Source of the DNA: Mucilaginibacter defluvii
GTDB lineage: Bacteria; Bacteroidota; Bacteroidia; Sphingobacteriales; Sphingobacteriaceae
Reading direction: 5' to 3'
Assembly (NCBI RefSeq): GCF_039543225.1
Contig: NZ_BAABJI010000001.1
Coordinates: forward strand, 1,143,193 to 1,207,192
Length of the DNA stretch: 64,000 bases
Below, piece after piece: positions 17,809 to 27,001 of this stretch; within the stretch, counting starts at the first letter, position 1; each line of letters opens with the position of its first letter. The position numbers and the translations under genes are program-made. The notes under the pieces were generated by a model. That model had not been told where the DNA came from. It searched no databases and saw nothing but the letters and a program-made list of their open reading frames with translations.

Positions 17809-18075
17809 ATGAAATTCAGGATAACACCTTTAAACATCGCCTCGGCGTTTTTAATTGTGCTTGCCGGCTATATATGGATATACGGGGCAAGCATAACCGG
17901 CAGCCAGTACGAAAGCTGGAGCGGTACTATTGTATGGATATTTTTGCTGTTCGCCTTCGTGGTGGCTTTTCTGGATATCACCTTCCGTAATTTTTTTAAG
18001 GAAACCCGCACTTTATGGATTATTGAACTGAGCTTTATAGCCTTGGTTATTATACTATTACTACTTGTTAAATAA
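17809..18075 (+). CDS. Small membrane protein, unknown function
   Basis: An 88-residue protein with three hydrophobic segments (about residues 9-27, 42-58 and 68-86) and a short basic link (RNFFKETRTLW). No family recognised. It begins 6 bases after the helicase stop and ends 9 bases before gldC, so it is very likely translated from the same transcript. Its composition matches the neighbours. Confidence 0.75.
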   Translation: MKFRITPLNIASAFLIVLAGYIWIYGASITGSQYESWSGTIVWIFLLFAFVVAFLDITFRNFFKETRTLWIIELSFIALVIILLLLVK

Positions 18076-18084
18076 ATTATAAAA

Positions 18085-18414
18085 ATGAAAAAAGCCGAAA
18101 TAAAACTGACTATTGAACTTGACGATAATAACGTGCCTGAGAACATCCTATGGGAGTCAACCGATTCGACCAATAAAGAAGCCTTGCCTGTAAAATCAAT
18201 GATGCTGGCCCTGTGGGATCAGAGTTTTAAAAATACCCTGCGTATTGACCTTTGGACCAAGGATATGCCGGTTGACGAAATGAAACGCTTTTTTTACGAA
18301 ACCCTGCAAACCATGGGCGACAGCTTTTTACGCGCCACAGGTGAAAAGAACATCGTAGAGGACTTGCGCGACTACTGCGCCCACTTTGCCGAAAAAATGG
18401 AAATAACCCGATAA
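18085..18414 (+). CDS. gldC: Gliding motility protein GldC
   Basis: A 109-residue soluble protein that matches GldC of Bacteroidetes: KKAEIKLTIELDDNNVPENI, then IDLWTKDMPVDEMKRFFYET and EKNIVEDLRDYCAHFAEKM. Length is typical. GldC was identified with the gliding machinery but is present in many non-gliding members, so gliding cannot be inferred from it alone. The gene sits inside the helicase-led operon, 9 bases after one small membrane gene and 8 bases before another. Confidence 0.93.
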   Translation: MKKAEIKLTIELDDNNVPENILWESTDSTNKEALPVKSMMLALWDQSFKNTLRIDLWTKDMPVDEMKRFFYETLQTMGDSFLRATGEKNIVEDLRDYCAHFAEKMEITR

Positions 18415-18422
18415 TTAGCGCT

Positions 18423-18848
18423 ATGCGTATACCTTCATTACTTTCGCTTGTTGGCTTTATTATGGTTATTGCGGCTACATATTGCCCTATGCTGCGCCCG
18501 TTCGGGTTAGTAAGCATGAATGTTTATGACATGAACGAGCCTTTCGGTATGGTGATACTGATCGTGGCGGTTATCGGGATGATAGGCGTGGTGTTTAACC
18601 GGGTAAAGGTTGCCCGTATCGCCGCGTGGGGTACCTTAATACTTGCGGTATTGTTATATGCCGGTGCGTACTTTAAGGTGCATACTTCATTTGATTTTTT
18701 GCACATGAATAAAGTATCAGCATTCTTAGCCTCAAAAATAAAATTTAAATGGGGCTGGTATGTTTTGTTTACCGGGGCGGTACTGTGTTTAACCATCCTG
18801 TTCTCCAGGAAACCGTTCGTTGTCAAATCGGTAAGCGAAACTGTTTAA
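18423..18848 (+). CDS. Four-helix membrane protein, unknown function
   Basis: A 141-residue protein with four hydrophobic segments (about residues 5-22, 38-57, 66-84 and 108-130) and a short basic tail. A conserved-looking MLRPFG..NVYDMNEPFGMV stretch lies between the first two helices. No family recognised. It is the last gene of the helicase-gldC unit; 100 bases separate it from the sensor kinase. Confidence 0.7.
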   Translation: MRIPSLLSLVGFIMVIAATYCPMLRPFGLVSMNVYDMNEPFGMVILIVAVIGMIGVVFNRVKVARIAAWGTLILAVLLYAGAYFKVHTSFDFLHMNKVSAFLASKIKFKWGWYVLFTGAVLCLTILFSRKPFVVKSVSETV

Positions 18849-18948
18849 TAAGCAGATTGTTTATTTTTTCGCTCAACTTTTTTCAAGGTTCTGCGTATTA
18901 CAATATCTCAACTTTATTTAAAATATTTGCAGTATATAAACCAAATAA

Positions 18949-21900
18949 ATGGCTAATCTTTCTTTCCGTACGCAGGTACTAACCGGTTTTGCAATATCTG
19001 TAATTCTCGTTTTTATAGTAGCTGTATTGTCATACCGCAGTATTAACCAGCTTGAAGATGATACTGTAAAGGTTGAGCATACTCAACAGGTTATCAAAAC
19101 GTCGACCAGTTTGTTGCAGCAACTTATTGATGCCGAAACCGGCATGCGCGGTTATTGCGCTACCGGTAAAAAGCCTTTTTTGGAGCCTTATAACTCCGCC
19201 TTACCAAGTATAGGAAGCGATTTGGACAAACTGCGCGGGCTGATTGAAGATAACCCGGTGCAGGTAAAGCGTGTTGAAATTTTATATAAGCTAATAGGCA
19301 ACCAGCTGGGTATTTTGAGCAATAACATTAAAACCCGCGATGATAAGGGCTTGAGCTATATGGTGGCTAATGATATGCTGATCAACGGCAAAGCCAATAT
19401 GGATAAAGTACGGGCCGTTATTACAACCGTTATTGAAACAGAGCAGGCCTTGCTGGTTAAACGAAAAAATGCCACCAAGGTTTCGTCAGACCAGGCCATA
19501 TTTATAATTATAGCAGGTTCGGCAATATTCCTGGTAATCATTATCATCCTGTTCTATTACATCCAAGGCACATTCAATCGCCAAAAGAAAATTGAGCAGG
19601 AGATTACCGACACCAACGTTCAGTTAGGCGCGGTTTTGCGCGAAAATGAAGCCAAAAACTGGCTGCTTACCGGTACCGGCCTGCTTAACGAGAAGATGCA
19701 AGGCCAGCAAACCGAGAAGGAACTTGCAACCAACGTTATAAACGAGATTTGTAATTATACAGGCGCGCTTACCGGTACATTTTATTTGCTGAATGACCAG
19801 GATGAACGTCTTGACCTGTACGGATCCTACGCGTTCCACAACCCGGATTCGCTGAAAAAAACCATACGCTTGTCCGAAGGGGTGCTGGGCCAGGTCGCTG
19901 TTGAGCAAAAAGCCAAAGTGGTTAAAGGGAAGCTGAATAGCAAGCTGGAGCTGAGTACATCGGTACTGGCAAATGAGCTTACCGACAGCTTTATTGTACC
20001 ATTCTTTTACGATAAAAAACTGAAGGGTGTAATGGAACTGGCCTACCAGGGTGAGATGCATGAAGCTGTGCGCGATTATATCCTGAGCGCTACTAACGAT
20101 ATCGGCATCGCCATAAACACGTCGCAGGCACGCACCATCATGCACGATCTGTTTGAAGAAACACAGCAGCAGGCCGAAGAATTGGAAGCGCAACAGGAAG
20201 AGATGCGTGTTACCAACGAGGAGTTGCTTAACAAAACAGAAATGCTACAGGCTTCAGAAGAGGAGCTACGCGTGCAGCAGGAAGAATTGCGCACGATCAA
20301 TGCTGAACTTGAGGAGAAGGCAAGTTTACTTGAAGAGAAAAATCAGGCTATTGAAGAAGCTCGCCAGGCTATCAACCTGAAAGTTGAGGAGCTTGAATCT
20401 ACCGGAAAATACAAATCGGAGTTTTTGGCGAACATGAGCCACGAGCTGCGTACGCCGCTTAACAGTATTCTGGTATTGGCGCGTATTCTGAAAGACAATA
20501 AATCAGACAACCTGAGCGAGGATCAGTTAAAGTATGCCAGCGTTATCTTTAATGCAGGTAATGATTTGCTAACGCTGATCAATGATATCCTTGATCTTTC
20601 AAAAATTGAATCGGGTAAGCTGGAGATGCAGAATGAGCATGTACGGGTTAACGATATTTTGAAAGATATGGAAATGATGTTTGGCGAAGTGGCGGCTAAT
20701 AAACGCATTAGCTACACCACCAGCAGCACCGCCAATATTCCAGCGACGATATTTACCGATAAGGTTCGGGTGGAACAAATTATCAAAAACCTGCTTTCAA
20801 ACGCGTTCAAATTTACGTCAGAAAATGGCAGCATTATGCTGAACGCTACCGCCAATACCGTGAACGGAACCATCAGTTTCCATATTAAGGATACAGGTAT
20901 TGGTATACCTGCTGAGAAGCAAAAGCTGATCTTTGAGGCATTTCAGCAGGCGGATGGATCGACCAGCCGTAAATATGGTGGTACAGGCCTGGGCTTATCC
21001 ATTAGTCGCGAACTTGCAGCGTTGCTTGGAGGAAGAATAACCTTACAAAGCGAGCAAAACGTGGGCAGTGAATTCACGCTGACCATACCTTTTGAGGCCG
21101 CCCAAACTGAAACAAACGAAGAAGATGTACTACCTACCGTAGAGACCTTCTCTCCGCCGAAAGAGTTTTTAAAACCGGCCGCGCAAATAGCCAAAAAGAA
21201 AAACGGCGAGCCGCTGGTGGTAATTGTTGAGGATGATAAGAACTTTGCCGACATCCTGAAAGATTACTCGCGGGATCATGGTTATAAATCCATCATGGTA
21301 AACGAGGGTACCAACGCCTACCAGATAATTAAGGACAGCCAGCCCGATGCCGTAATATTAGATATTATGCTGCCGGGCAAGGATGGCTGGCAGATACTGC
21401 GTGAGCTTAAGCATGACGAAGCTACTATGCATATACCGGTACACCTCATGTCGGCCGGCGAGGCCGCGGCTAACCGTGTGCGTAAAGAGGGGGCTATCAG
21501 TTTCATGAAAAAACCTATTGATACCAACGCGCTCGATAAGTTGTTTACCGATATTATGCAGCAAAGCGGCGCTAAATTCAAGCAGATATTACTGGTTGAG
21601 GATCATCAGGCACAAAGCCAGGCGCTTAAGGATATGATGCAGGCGCAGGGTATTGAGGTTGATCAGGCTTTCGATGGCGAATCAGCCTACCGCATGCTGC
21701 ATGAAAATGAATACCAGTGTGTAATACTTGACCTTAACCTGCCTGATATTTCAGGGCTGGACCTGTTGGATAAGATCAAGGCGGTTGATAAATTCCTGGA
21801 GCTGCCGGTTATCATCAACACCGCTATGGAGCTTGACAAGACATCGGTAACCAGGCTGATGCAGTACGCCAACGCGATGGTTATTAAAACCAACAAATCG

Positions 21901-22392
21901 TCGGACAGGCTGATAGATGAGGTTAACTTGTTCCTGAACAAAATTGCCGAATCATCAAAAACAGAGGTTGACCTTACAGCTCCAAAACCAAAATCAATAT
22001 CAAAAGGCAAAGAAGTCATCAAAAACAAAAAGGTATTGATTGTGGATGACGATATGCGTAACATATTTGCCCTGAGCAGCGCGCTGCAAAGCTATGATAT
22101 GAACGTGGAGATAGCCAACGATGGGGAAGAGGCTTTAGCAAAACTTGACGAAATACCCGATGTTGATATTGTGCTGATGGACATTATGATGCCTAAGATG
22201 GATGGCTACGAGGCTACACGCCAGATCAGGAAGCAAAACAAATGGGCTAAATTACCTGTAATAGCGTTAACGGCAAAGGCCATGAAGGATGACCGGGAAA
22301 AATGCATAGCTGCCGGCGCTAACGATTATATAACCAAGCCGGTTGATATGGACAGGCTGATAGCGCTGATGCAGCTTTGGCTCGAAAGCTAA
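18949..22392 (+). CDS. Hybrid sensor histidine kinase: CHASE3-GAF-HisKA-HATPase and three receivers
   Basis: A 1147-residue inner-membrane hybrid kinase. TM1 (about 9-29) and TM2 (about 185-207) bracket a periplasmic CHASE3 domain with the typical LLQQLIDAETGMRGYCATGK. A GAF domain (about 230-390) and a long coiled coil rich in Glu and Gln (about 395-485) follow. The HisKA box is FLANMSHELRTPLNS with phospho-His498. HATPase motifs are DTGIGIP and GGTGLGL. Three receivers follow: about 760-870 (VVIVEDD, phospho-site LDIMLPGKDG), 880-1000 (ILLVEDH, LDLNLPDISG) and 1025-1145 (VLIVDDD, MDIMMPKMDG). The gene leads an operon with CheR (4-base gap), CheB and a second hybrid kinase. Confidence 0.95.
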   Translation: MANLSFRTQVLTGFAISVILVFIVAVLSYRSINQLEDDTVKVEHTQQVIKTSTSLLQQLIDAETGMRGYCATGKKPFLEPYNSALPSIGSDLDKLRGLIEDNPVQVKRVEILYKLIGNQLGILSNNIKTRDDKGLSYMVANDMLINGKANMDKVRAVITTVIETEQALLVKRKNATKVSSDQAIFIIIAGSAIFLVIIIILFYYIQGTFNRQKKIEQEITDTNVQLGAVLRENEAKNWLLTGTGLLNEKMQGQQTEKELATNVINEICNYTGALTGTFYLLNDQDERLDLYGSYAFHNPDSLKKTIRLSEGVLGQVAVEQKAKVVKGKLNSKLELSTSVLANELTDSFIVPFFYDKKLKGVMELAYQGEMHEAVRDYILSATNDIGIAINTSQARTIMHDLFEETQQQAEELEAQQEEMRVTNEELLNKTEMLQASEEELRVQQEELRTINAELEEKASLLEEKNQAIEEARQAINLKVEELESTGKYKSEFLANMSHELRTPLNSILVLARILKDNKSDNLSEDQLKYASVIFNAGNDLLTLINDILDLSKIESGKLEMQNEHVRVNDILKDMEMMFGEVAANKRISYTTSSTANIPATIFTDKVRVEQIIKNLLSNAFKFTSENGSIMLNATANTVNGTISFHIKDTGIGIPAEKQKLIFEAFQQADGSTSRKYGGTGLGLSISRELAALLGGRITLQSEQNVGSEFTLTIPFEAAQTETNEEDVLPTVETFSPPKEFLKPAAQIAKKKNGEPLVVIVEDDKNFADILKDYSRDHGYKSIMVNEGTNAYQIIKDSQPDAVILDIMLPGKDGWQILRELKHDEATMHIPVHLMSAGEAAANRVRKEGAISFMKKPIDTNALDKLFTDIMQQSGAKFKQILLVEDHQAQSQALKDMMQAQGIEVDQAFDGESAYRMLHENEYQCVILDLNLPDISGLDLLDKIKAVDKFLELPVIINTAMELDKTSVTRLMQYANAMVIKTNKSSDRLIDEVNLFLNKIAESSKTEVDLTAPKPKSISKGKEVIKNKKVLIVDDDMRNIFALSSALQSYDMNVEIANDGEEALAKLDEIPDVDIVLMDIMMPKMDGYEATRQIRKQNKWAKLPVIALTAKAMKDDREKCIAAGANDYITKPVDMDRLIALMQLWLES

Positions 22393-22396
22393 TATA

Positions 22397-23227
22397 ATGA
22401 AGGTACAGTTAAGCGGCATAACACCCGAGGAGTTAAACGAATTGATTACTCTGGTTAAGGGGGTACACGGGTTTGATTTTAGCGATTACGGCAAGGCATC
22501 GCTTACCAGGCGCGTAAGCCGTATCATGAGCCTCAAAAAGCTTTCGTTTTATGAGCTAAAGCACCGGATTGTAAATGCCGAAGGCTTTTTTCAGCACTTT
22601 TTAGAGGAAGTTACGGTTAATGTAACTGAGATGTTTCGCGACCCTAACTTTTACCGCTCGGTAAATGAGTTGGTTGTGCCTTACCTGTCCACCTATCAGC
22701 ATGTAAAAATATGGACGGCCGGCTGTTCATCAGGTGAGGAAGTTTATTCGCTGGCTATCCTGTTGCGCGAAGCGGGCATTAAACACAAATGCTTTGTTTA
22801 CGGAACCGACATTAATACCGAGGTTTTAAAAGAGGCGCGTAAGGGTATCTACAGCTTTCGCAAAATAAAAAGCTATGCCGAAAATTATATTTACACGGGT
22901 TTAAAGGGGTCGCTAACCGACCATTTTACCATTATGTATGATGCCGCCACCATTCACAGCGAATTAAAGCAGGATACCTTGTTCTCGGTACATAACCTGG
23001 TTTCGGACGGCGTATTTAATGAATTTCAGCTGATTACCTGCCGCAACGTTTTCATTTACTTTGATAATAAATTACAGGAACGTATACTCGATCTGTTTTA
23101 TAACAGCCTGGCGCCTCATGGCTTTTTATGCCTTGGTTCAAAGGAAACGATACGGTCTGAAGCGTTCCGCAAAAAGTTCAAGGTGATCAACAGTAAAGAA
23201 AATATATACCAGAAAATTGGCATTTGA
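22397..23227 (+). CDS. CheR-type protein-glutamate methyltransferase
   Basis: A 276-residue SAM-dependent methyltransferase of the CheR family. The N-terminal helical domain (FDFSDYGKASLTRRVSRIM) is followed by the SAM domain, with FFQHFLEEVTVNVTEMFRDP and WTAGCSSGEEVYSLAILLRE. It also has YGTDINTEVLKEARKGIYSF and the late motif FQLITCRNVFIYF. Length matches free-standing CheR. No chemoreceptor gene is in the window. Its substrate may be the hybrid kinases beside it, as in CheR/CheB modules of non-chemotaxis signalling; this is inference. It overlaps the CheB gene by 11 bases. Confidence 0.93.
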   Translation: MKVQLSGITPEELNELITLVKGVHGFDFSDYGKASLTRRVSRIMSLKKLSFYELKHRIVNAEGFFQHFLEEVTVNVTEMFRDPNFYRSVNELVVPYLSTYQHVKIWTAGCSSGEEVYSLAILLREAGIKHKCFVYGTDINTEVLKEARKGIYSFRKIKSYAENYIYTGLKGSLTDHFTIMYDAATIHSELKQDTLFSVHNLVSDGVFNEFQLITCRNVFIYFDNKLQERILDLFYNSLAPHGFLCLGSKETIRSEAFRKKFKVINSKENIYQKIGI

Positions 23228-23804
23228 CGATAATATATTGCAGCGTTGGCAGCAGGCCGAAGTGCTATTAATTGGCGGCTCGGCAGGCTCTTTCAAGCTG
23301 TTTTTTAACATCGTTAAACATGTTGATGTTGATATTAATAAGGTTATAATACTGGTGATGCATCGTAAAAAGAATTTTTTTAGCGAAATAGAAAAACTCT
23401 TTTCAGAGCACTCTCGTATATATATCCGGGAAATTACCGATAAAGACGCATTAAAGCATAATACCATTTTTATCGCTCCTGCAAATTACCACACGCTGAT
23501 TGAGAAAGAGGGATATTTCAGTCTCGACGTTTCTGATCCTGTATGGTATTCCAAGCCCTCAATTGATGTGACTTTTGATAGCGCTGCTGAGGTTTTTAAT
23601 GAGCGGTGTGTAGCGATATTGCTTTCAGGTGCTAACCAGGATGGCGCCGAAGGTTTATTGAAATTGCGGCAGGCCGGTTCGCTCACCATCGCGCAGGACC
23701 CATCTGAAGCTGAAATGGCAGAAATGCCGCGTTCGGCTATCGAATTGGGCGCCGCCGAACTTGTTTTGACGACGGAAGACATTCTTAAATTAATACGAAC
23801 TTAG
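23217..23804 (+). CDS. CheB-type methylesterase domain without a receiver
   Basis: A 195-residue protein equal to the catalytic domain of CheB alone. The triad is visible: Ser22 in IGGSAGS (family IGASTGG), His49 in VMHRKK and Asp142 in SGANQDGAEG. The usual N-terminal receiver is missing, so activity must be set by partners, perhaps receivers of the neighbouring kinases. I used the TTG at 23217, which overlaps cheR by 11 bases. No ATG or GTG occurs before the conserved VLLIGG segment. Translational coupling to CheR is likely. Confidence 0.87.
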   Translation: MAFDDNILQRWQQAEVLLIGGSAGSFKLFFNIVKHVDVDINKVIILVMHRKKNFFSEIEKLFSEHSRIYIREITDKDALKHNTIFIAPANYHTLIEKEGYFSLDVSDPVWYSKPSIDVTFDSAAEVFNERCVAILLSGANQDGAEGLLKLRQAGSLTIAQDPSEAEMAEMPRSAIELGAAELVLTTEDILKLIRT

Positions 23805-23828
23805 CCATATACCCCACACAATTAATAA

Positions 23829-25772
23829 ATGATCCCTGTTAACATTCTTATTGTAGATGATAGAGAAGAGAATATTGTCGCGCTTGAAGCTCTGCTAAAA
23901 CGTGATGACATTCGTATCTACGCTACTACCTCACCTAACGAAGCACTCAAGATTGCCTGGGAAAACCCCATAGCCATTGCGCTGGTTGACGTGCAAATGC
24001 CCGAGATGGATGGCTTTGAGCTGGTTGAGATGCTCAAATCAAACCCACGTACGCGGGATATTATGGTAATATTTGTAACCGCAATATCAAAGGAAGCAAA
24101 ATATGTAGTAAAAGGTTTAGGCGTTGGCGCGGTTGATTACCTGTATAAACCTCTGGATCCGTACATAACATCAGCCAAGGTCGATGCTTTTGTGCAGCTT
24201 GCCCGCAGCCGTGATGAGATAAAACTGAAGAACGAAGAGCTACAGAACTATGCTACGGTAGTAAAAAATTCCGCGGATATTATTTGTACCGTTGATGCGC
24301 AAACGCTGCGTATTTTAAGCATCAACCCCGCCGCCGAGCAGATATTGGGTTTTAAACCCAGCGAACTGATTGATGCCAGCATTGTTGACCGGGTTGTTGA
24401 AGCTGACCAAATCGCTTTCAGGCAAAAACTGGCCGATGTAATTAAAGAACGCCTAACCTATTCGGTTTTCGAGTTTCAGTTCGAAACTTTTAATAAAAAC
24501 GTCATTTGGGGGGAGTGCCGGGCGTCATACCGTAACAAAATGCTGTTCCTCAACATTAATGATGTTTCGCCGCAAAAAAGTTATCAGCAGCAGCTAATCA
24601 AATCAAAGGAAGCCGCGGAACTTGGCAAAAAAACCAAGGAGAACTTTTTAGCTAACATGAGCCATGAGTTGCGCACGCCTATAAACGGAATATTGGGTAT
24701 TACCAACCTGCTGCGCAAAACAGAAGTGAACGAGCAGCAGATCAATATGCTTAACCTGCTCGAGGTGTCATCCCAGTCATTGCTTGGGGTGGTAAATGAT
24801 GTGCTGGATATATCAAAGATTGAAGCCGGCAAGTTTAGCATCATTCGCAGTCCGCACAACCTGCACGAAATTGTGAAGTCTGTTTACGGCCTGCTTAAAT
24901 TTAAGGCCGACGAAAAGAACATCGAATTCATATTTGAACTGGCGCCGGATGTGCCCGAGAATATCATGGTTGATTCATTGCGCCTTAACCAGGTGCTCAT
25001 GAATTTGTTGAGCAACGCGATAAAATTTACAGAGCGTGGTTTTGTAAAGTTGAGTGTTAAAACGCTCGACAAAACGGCCGACCGTGCCAAGATAGAGTTT
25101 TGCATCAGCGATAGCGGTATCGGTATCGCCGCTAATCACCTTTCAAAAATATTCGACTCGTTTGAGCAGGCCGAAGATGATACTTCGATAAAATACGGTG
25201 GTACCGGCCTTGGCCTCGCTATTGTTAAAAAATTAGCGGAGTTAAAGGGTGGCGAACTGAAAGTTACAAGTAAAGTAGGCGAGGGCAGCGAGTTCAGGTT
25301 TATAAACTGGTACACACTTACCGAAATGCCTAAGGAAAAGCAAGAGCGTCGCCCTACCGAAACGCTGTTGCCGTTCAATAACGTAAGCATACTGGTGGCT
25401 GAGGATAACATGGTGAATCAGTTTATGATCAGCAAATTGTTGAAGGACTGGAATGTGGCTGCCGAGATAGTGGATAACGGCCGCAAAGTGCTGGAGAAAC
25501 TCAGGCTAAAAGATTATGATATTATTTTGATGGATACTCACATGCCCGAGATGGATGGCTACCAGGCCGCAAAATCAATACGTATGGATTTCGAAGACCC
25601 CAAACGTACCATCCCGATCATATCCCTATCGGCAGCTACTTTAGATTATGAGCAGAAGGAGGCGTTAGCAGCGGGTATGGATGACGTATTATCGAAACCC
25701 TTCCAGCCTTATCAACTGCACGAAAAGATAAGCAAGCTTTTAAAAAAGCGTTCGCTTAAAACGCCAGTTTAG
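23829..25772 (+). CDS. Receiver-PAS-histidine kinase-receiver hybrid protein
   Basis: A 647-residue soluble hybrid kinase. The N-terminal receiver (ILIVDDREENIVALEALL, phospho-site VDVQMPEMDGFE) is followed by a PAS domain (about 130-250). The HisKA box is FLANMSHELRTPINGILG with His279. HATPase motifs are DSGIGIA and YGGTGLGLAIVKKL. A C-terminal receiver follows (VSILVAEDNMVNQFM, phospho-site MDTHMPEMDGYQ). There are no membrane segments, so it presumably receives a signal from the membrane kinase upstream through its N-terminal receiver. It lies 24 bases after the CheB gene and its stop overlaps the convergent ogt by 17 bases. Confidence 0.94.
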   Translation: MIPVNILIVDDREENIVALEALLKRDDIRIYATTSPNEALKIAWENPIAIALVDVQMPEMDGFELVEMLKSNPRTRDIMVIFVTAISKEAKYVVKGLGVGAVDYLYKPLDPYITSAKVDAFVQLARSRDEIKLKNEELQNYATVVKNSADIICTVDAQTLRILSINPAAEQILGFKPSELIDASIVDRVVEADQIAFRQKLADVIKERLTYSVFEFQFETFNKNVIWGECRASYRNKMLFLNINDVSPQKSYQQQLIKSKEAAELGKKTKENFLANMSHELRTPINGILGITNLLRKTEVNEQQINMLNLLEVSSQSLLGVVNDVLDISKIEAGKFSIIRSPHNLHEIVKSVYGLLKFKADEKNIEFIFELAPDVPENIMVDSLRLNQVLMNLLSNAIKFTERGFVKLSVKTLDKTADRAKIEFCISDSGIGIAANHLSKIFDSFEQAEDDTSIKYGGTGLGLAIVKKLAELKGGELKVTSKVGEGSEFRFINWYTLTEMPKEKQERRPTETLLPFNNVSILVAEDNMVNQFMISKLLKDWNVAAEIVDNGRKVLEKLRLKDYDIILMDTHMPEMDGYQAAKSIRMDFEDPKRTIPIISLSAATLDYEQKEALAAGMDDVLSKPFQPYQLHEKISKLLKKRSLKTPV

Positions 25773-26244
25773 TTTGGCCGGTGCCTGCAATGCGCGCCTC
25801 ATGTTCAAGCAACCATTGTTTGCGCCACAGGCCGCCCGCGTAGCCGGTAAGGCTACCGTCTGATCCGATAACGCGGTGGCAGGGCACTACTATCCATAAA
25901 TTATTTTTCCCGTTTGCTGATGCGATGGCGCGTATGGCAAGCGGGCTTTTCATTTGGTTGGATAGCGCCGCATAACTGGTGGTGTTGCCGTAAGGTATCT
26001 GCAGCAGTTGCTGCCAAACCTTTTGCTGAAAATCGGTACCCGCCTGCTTTATCGGAAAGTCAAAATCCTTGCGTTTGCCCGCAAAGTATTCATCAAATTG
26101 CAGGGCTACCGTTTTAAGCAATTCGGTTTCCGGCTCATTCGCTTCAATATCTTCATCACGGATGGATATCGCGCTGATAAAGCCGTCATCGTCAGTAATG
26201 CGGGCAACGCCAAGCGGGGTACGGTAAAATAAATTCACAGGCAT
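25756..26244 (-). CDS. ogt: Methylated-DNA--protein-cysteine S-methyltransferase
   Basis: A 162-residue suicide enzyme that removes O6-alkyl groups from guanine in DNA. The active-site motif is IVVPCHRVIGSDG with the acceptor Cys. The upstream segment FQQKVWQQLLQIPYGNTTSYAALS is the DNA-recognition part, and GYAGGLWRKQWLLEHE closes the domain. It has the Ogt layout without an Ada regulator domain. A TAACTTTA box sits 4 bases before the ATG on the minus strand. Its 3' end overlaps that of the hybrid kinase gene by 17 bases. Confidence 0.94.
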   Translation of the reverse strand: MPVNLFYRTPLGVARITDDDGFISAISIRDEDIEANEPETELLKTVALQFDEYFAGKRKDFDFPIKQAGTDFQQKVWQQLLQIPYGNTTSYAALSNQMKSPLAIRAIASANGKNNLWIVVPCHRVIGSDGSLTGYAGGLWRKQWLLEHEARIAGTGQTKLAF

Positions 26245-26303
26245 AGGGTAAAGTTAGGGCTTTTAAAATATCGGCAAAAGCAAAATCACAAACCTGCGCT
26301 TAT

Positions 26304-26311
26304 TATATTTG
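26304..26311 (+). promoter_or_regulatory. Candidate -7 box of ccmB, near-leaderless
   Basis: TATATTTG matches TAnnTTTG exactly and ends 6 bases before the ATG at 26318. It also argues against the upstream TTG at 26309 as start, since that codon lies inside the box. Confidence 0.5.
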
Positions 26312-26317
26312 CAGCTC

Positions 26318-27001
26318 ATGGAACTTATCGGTCAAACGCTTACGCTGTTAAAAAAGGAAATATTGCTGGAGTGGCGCTCAAAGTATGCCTTTAACGGGGT
26401 ATTGCTGTATGTGGTATCAACCGTGTTTGTGTGCTACATAGCCTTTAGTTTAAGCGCCGGTTTTACAGGCAGCAGCGGTTACCCGATAGTATGGAACGTG
26501 TTGTTCTGGATCATTATGTTGTTTGCTTCCGTTAACGCTATAGGCAAAAGCTTTGTGCAGGAGAGTAGGGGTCGTTTGCTGTATTACTATTCCATAGCCA
26601 GCCCGCAGGCCATTATACTTTCAAAAATTATTTATAACATGCTGCTGATGGCGCTGCTAAGCACGTTGGCTATCATCGTTTACGTTGTGTTCTTTAAAAA
26701 TGTAGTAGGCGACCCCTTACTGTATTTCGCTTCGGTAATTATTGGCAGTATCAGCTTTTCAACGGTTTTTACCATGATATCGGCCATAGCTTCAAAAGCA
26801 GGTAACAACGGTACGCTGATGGCCATATTGAGTTTCCCGGTTATCATTCCTGTAATATTGATTTTGATCCGCTTCAGTAAAAATGCCATGGATGGGTTAG
26901 ACAGGAGCCTGAATTACGGACATTTAGGCGCGTTGGCGGCCATTAACGCAATAGTTATCGCAACATCGCTGTTGTTATTCCCTTATCTATGGCGCGATTA
27001 A
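26318..27001 (+). CDS. ccmB: Haem exporter subunit CcmB
   Basis: A 227-residue inner-membrane protein with six hydrophobic segments, the permease partner of CcmA in cytochrome c maturation. The N-terminus (LTLLKKEILLEWRSKYAFNG) and the first loop match CcmB, as does FVQESRGRLLYYYSIASPQA (family ...RGxLxxYxLSP). I chose the ATG at 26318 (MELIGQTL) because a -7 box covers the upstream TTG. It overlaps the next gene by 13 bases. No CcmA gene is adjacent in this window, so it must lie elsewhere. Confidence 0.88.
   Translation: MELIGQTLTLLKKEILLEWRSKYAFNGVLLYVVSTVFVCYIAFSLSAGFTGSSGYPIVWNVLFWIIMLFASVNAIGKSFVQESRGRLLYYYSIASPQAIILSKIIYNMLLMALLSTLAIIVYVVFFKNVVGDPLLYFASVIIGSISFSTVFTMISAIASKAGNNGTLMAILSFPVIIPVILILIRFSKNAMDGLDRSLNYGHLGALAAINAIVIATSLLLFPYLWRD

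Noticed and set aside
26309..26317. TTG at 26309 as ccmB start
   Set aside because: It lies within a TATATTTG -7 box, and the ATG at 26318 gives a normal CcmB N-terminus.
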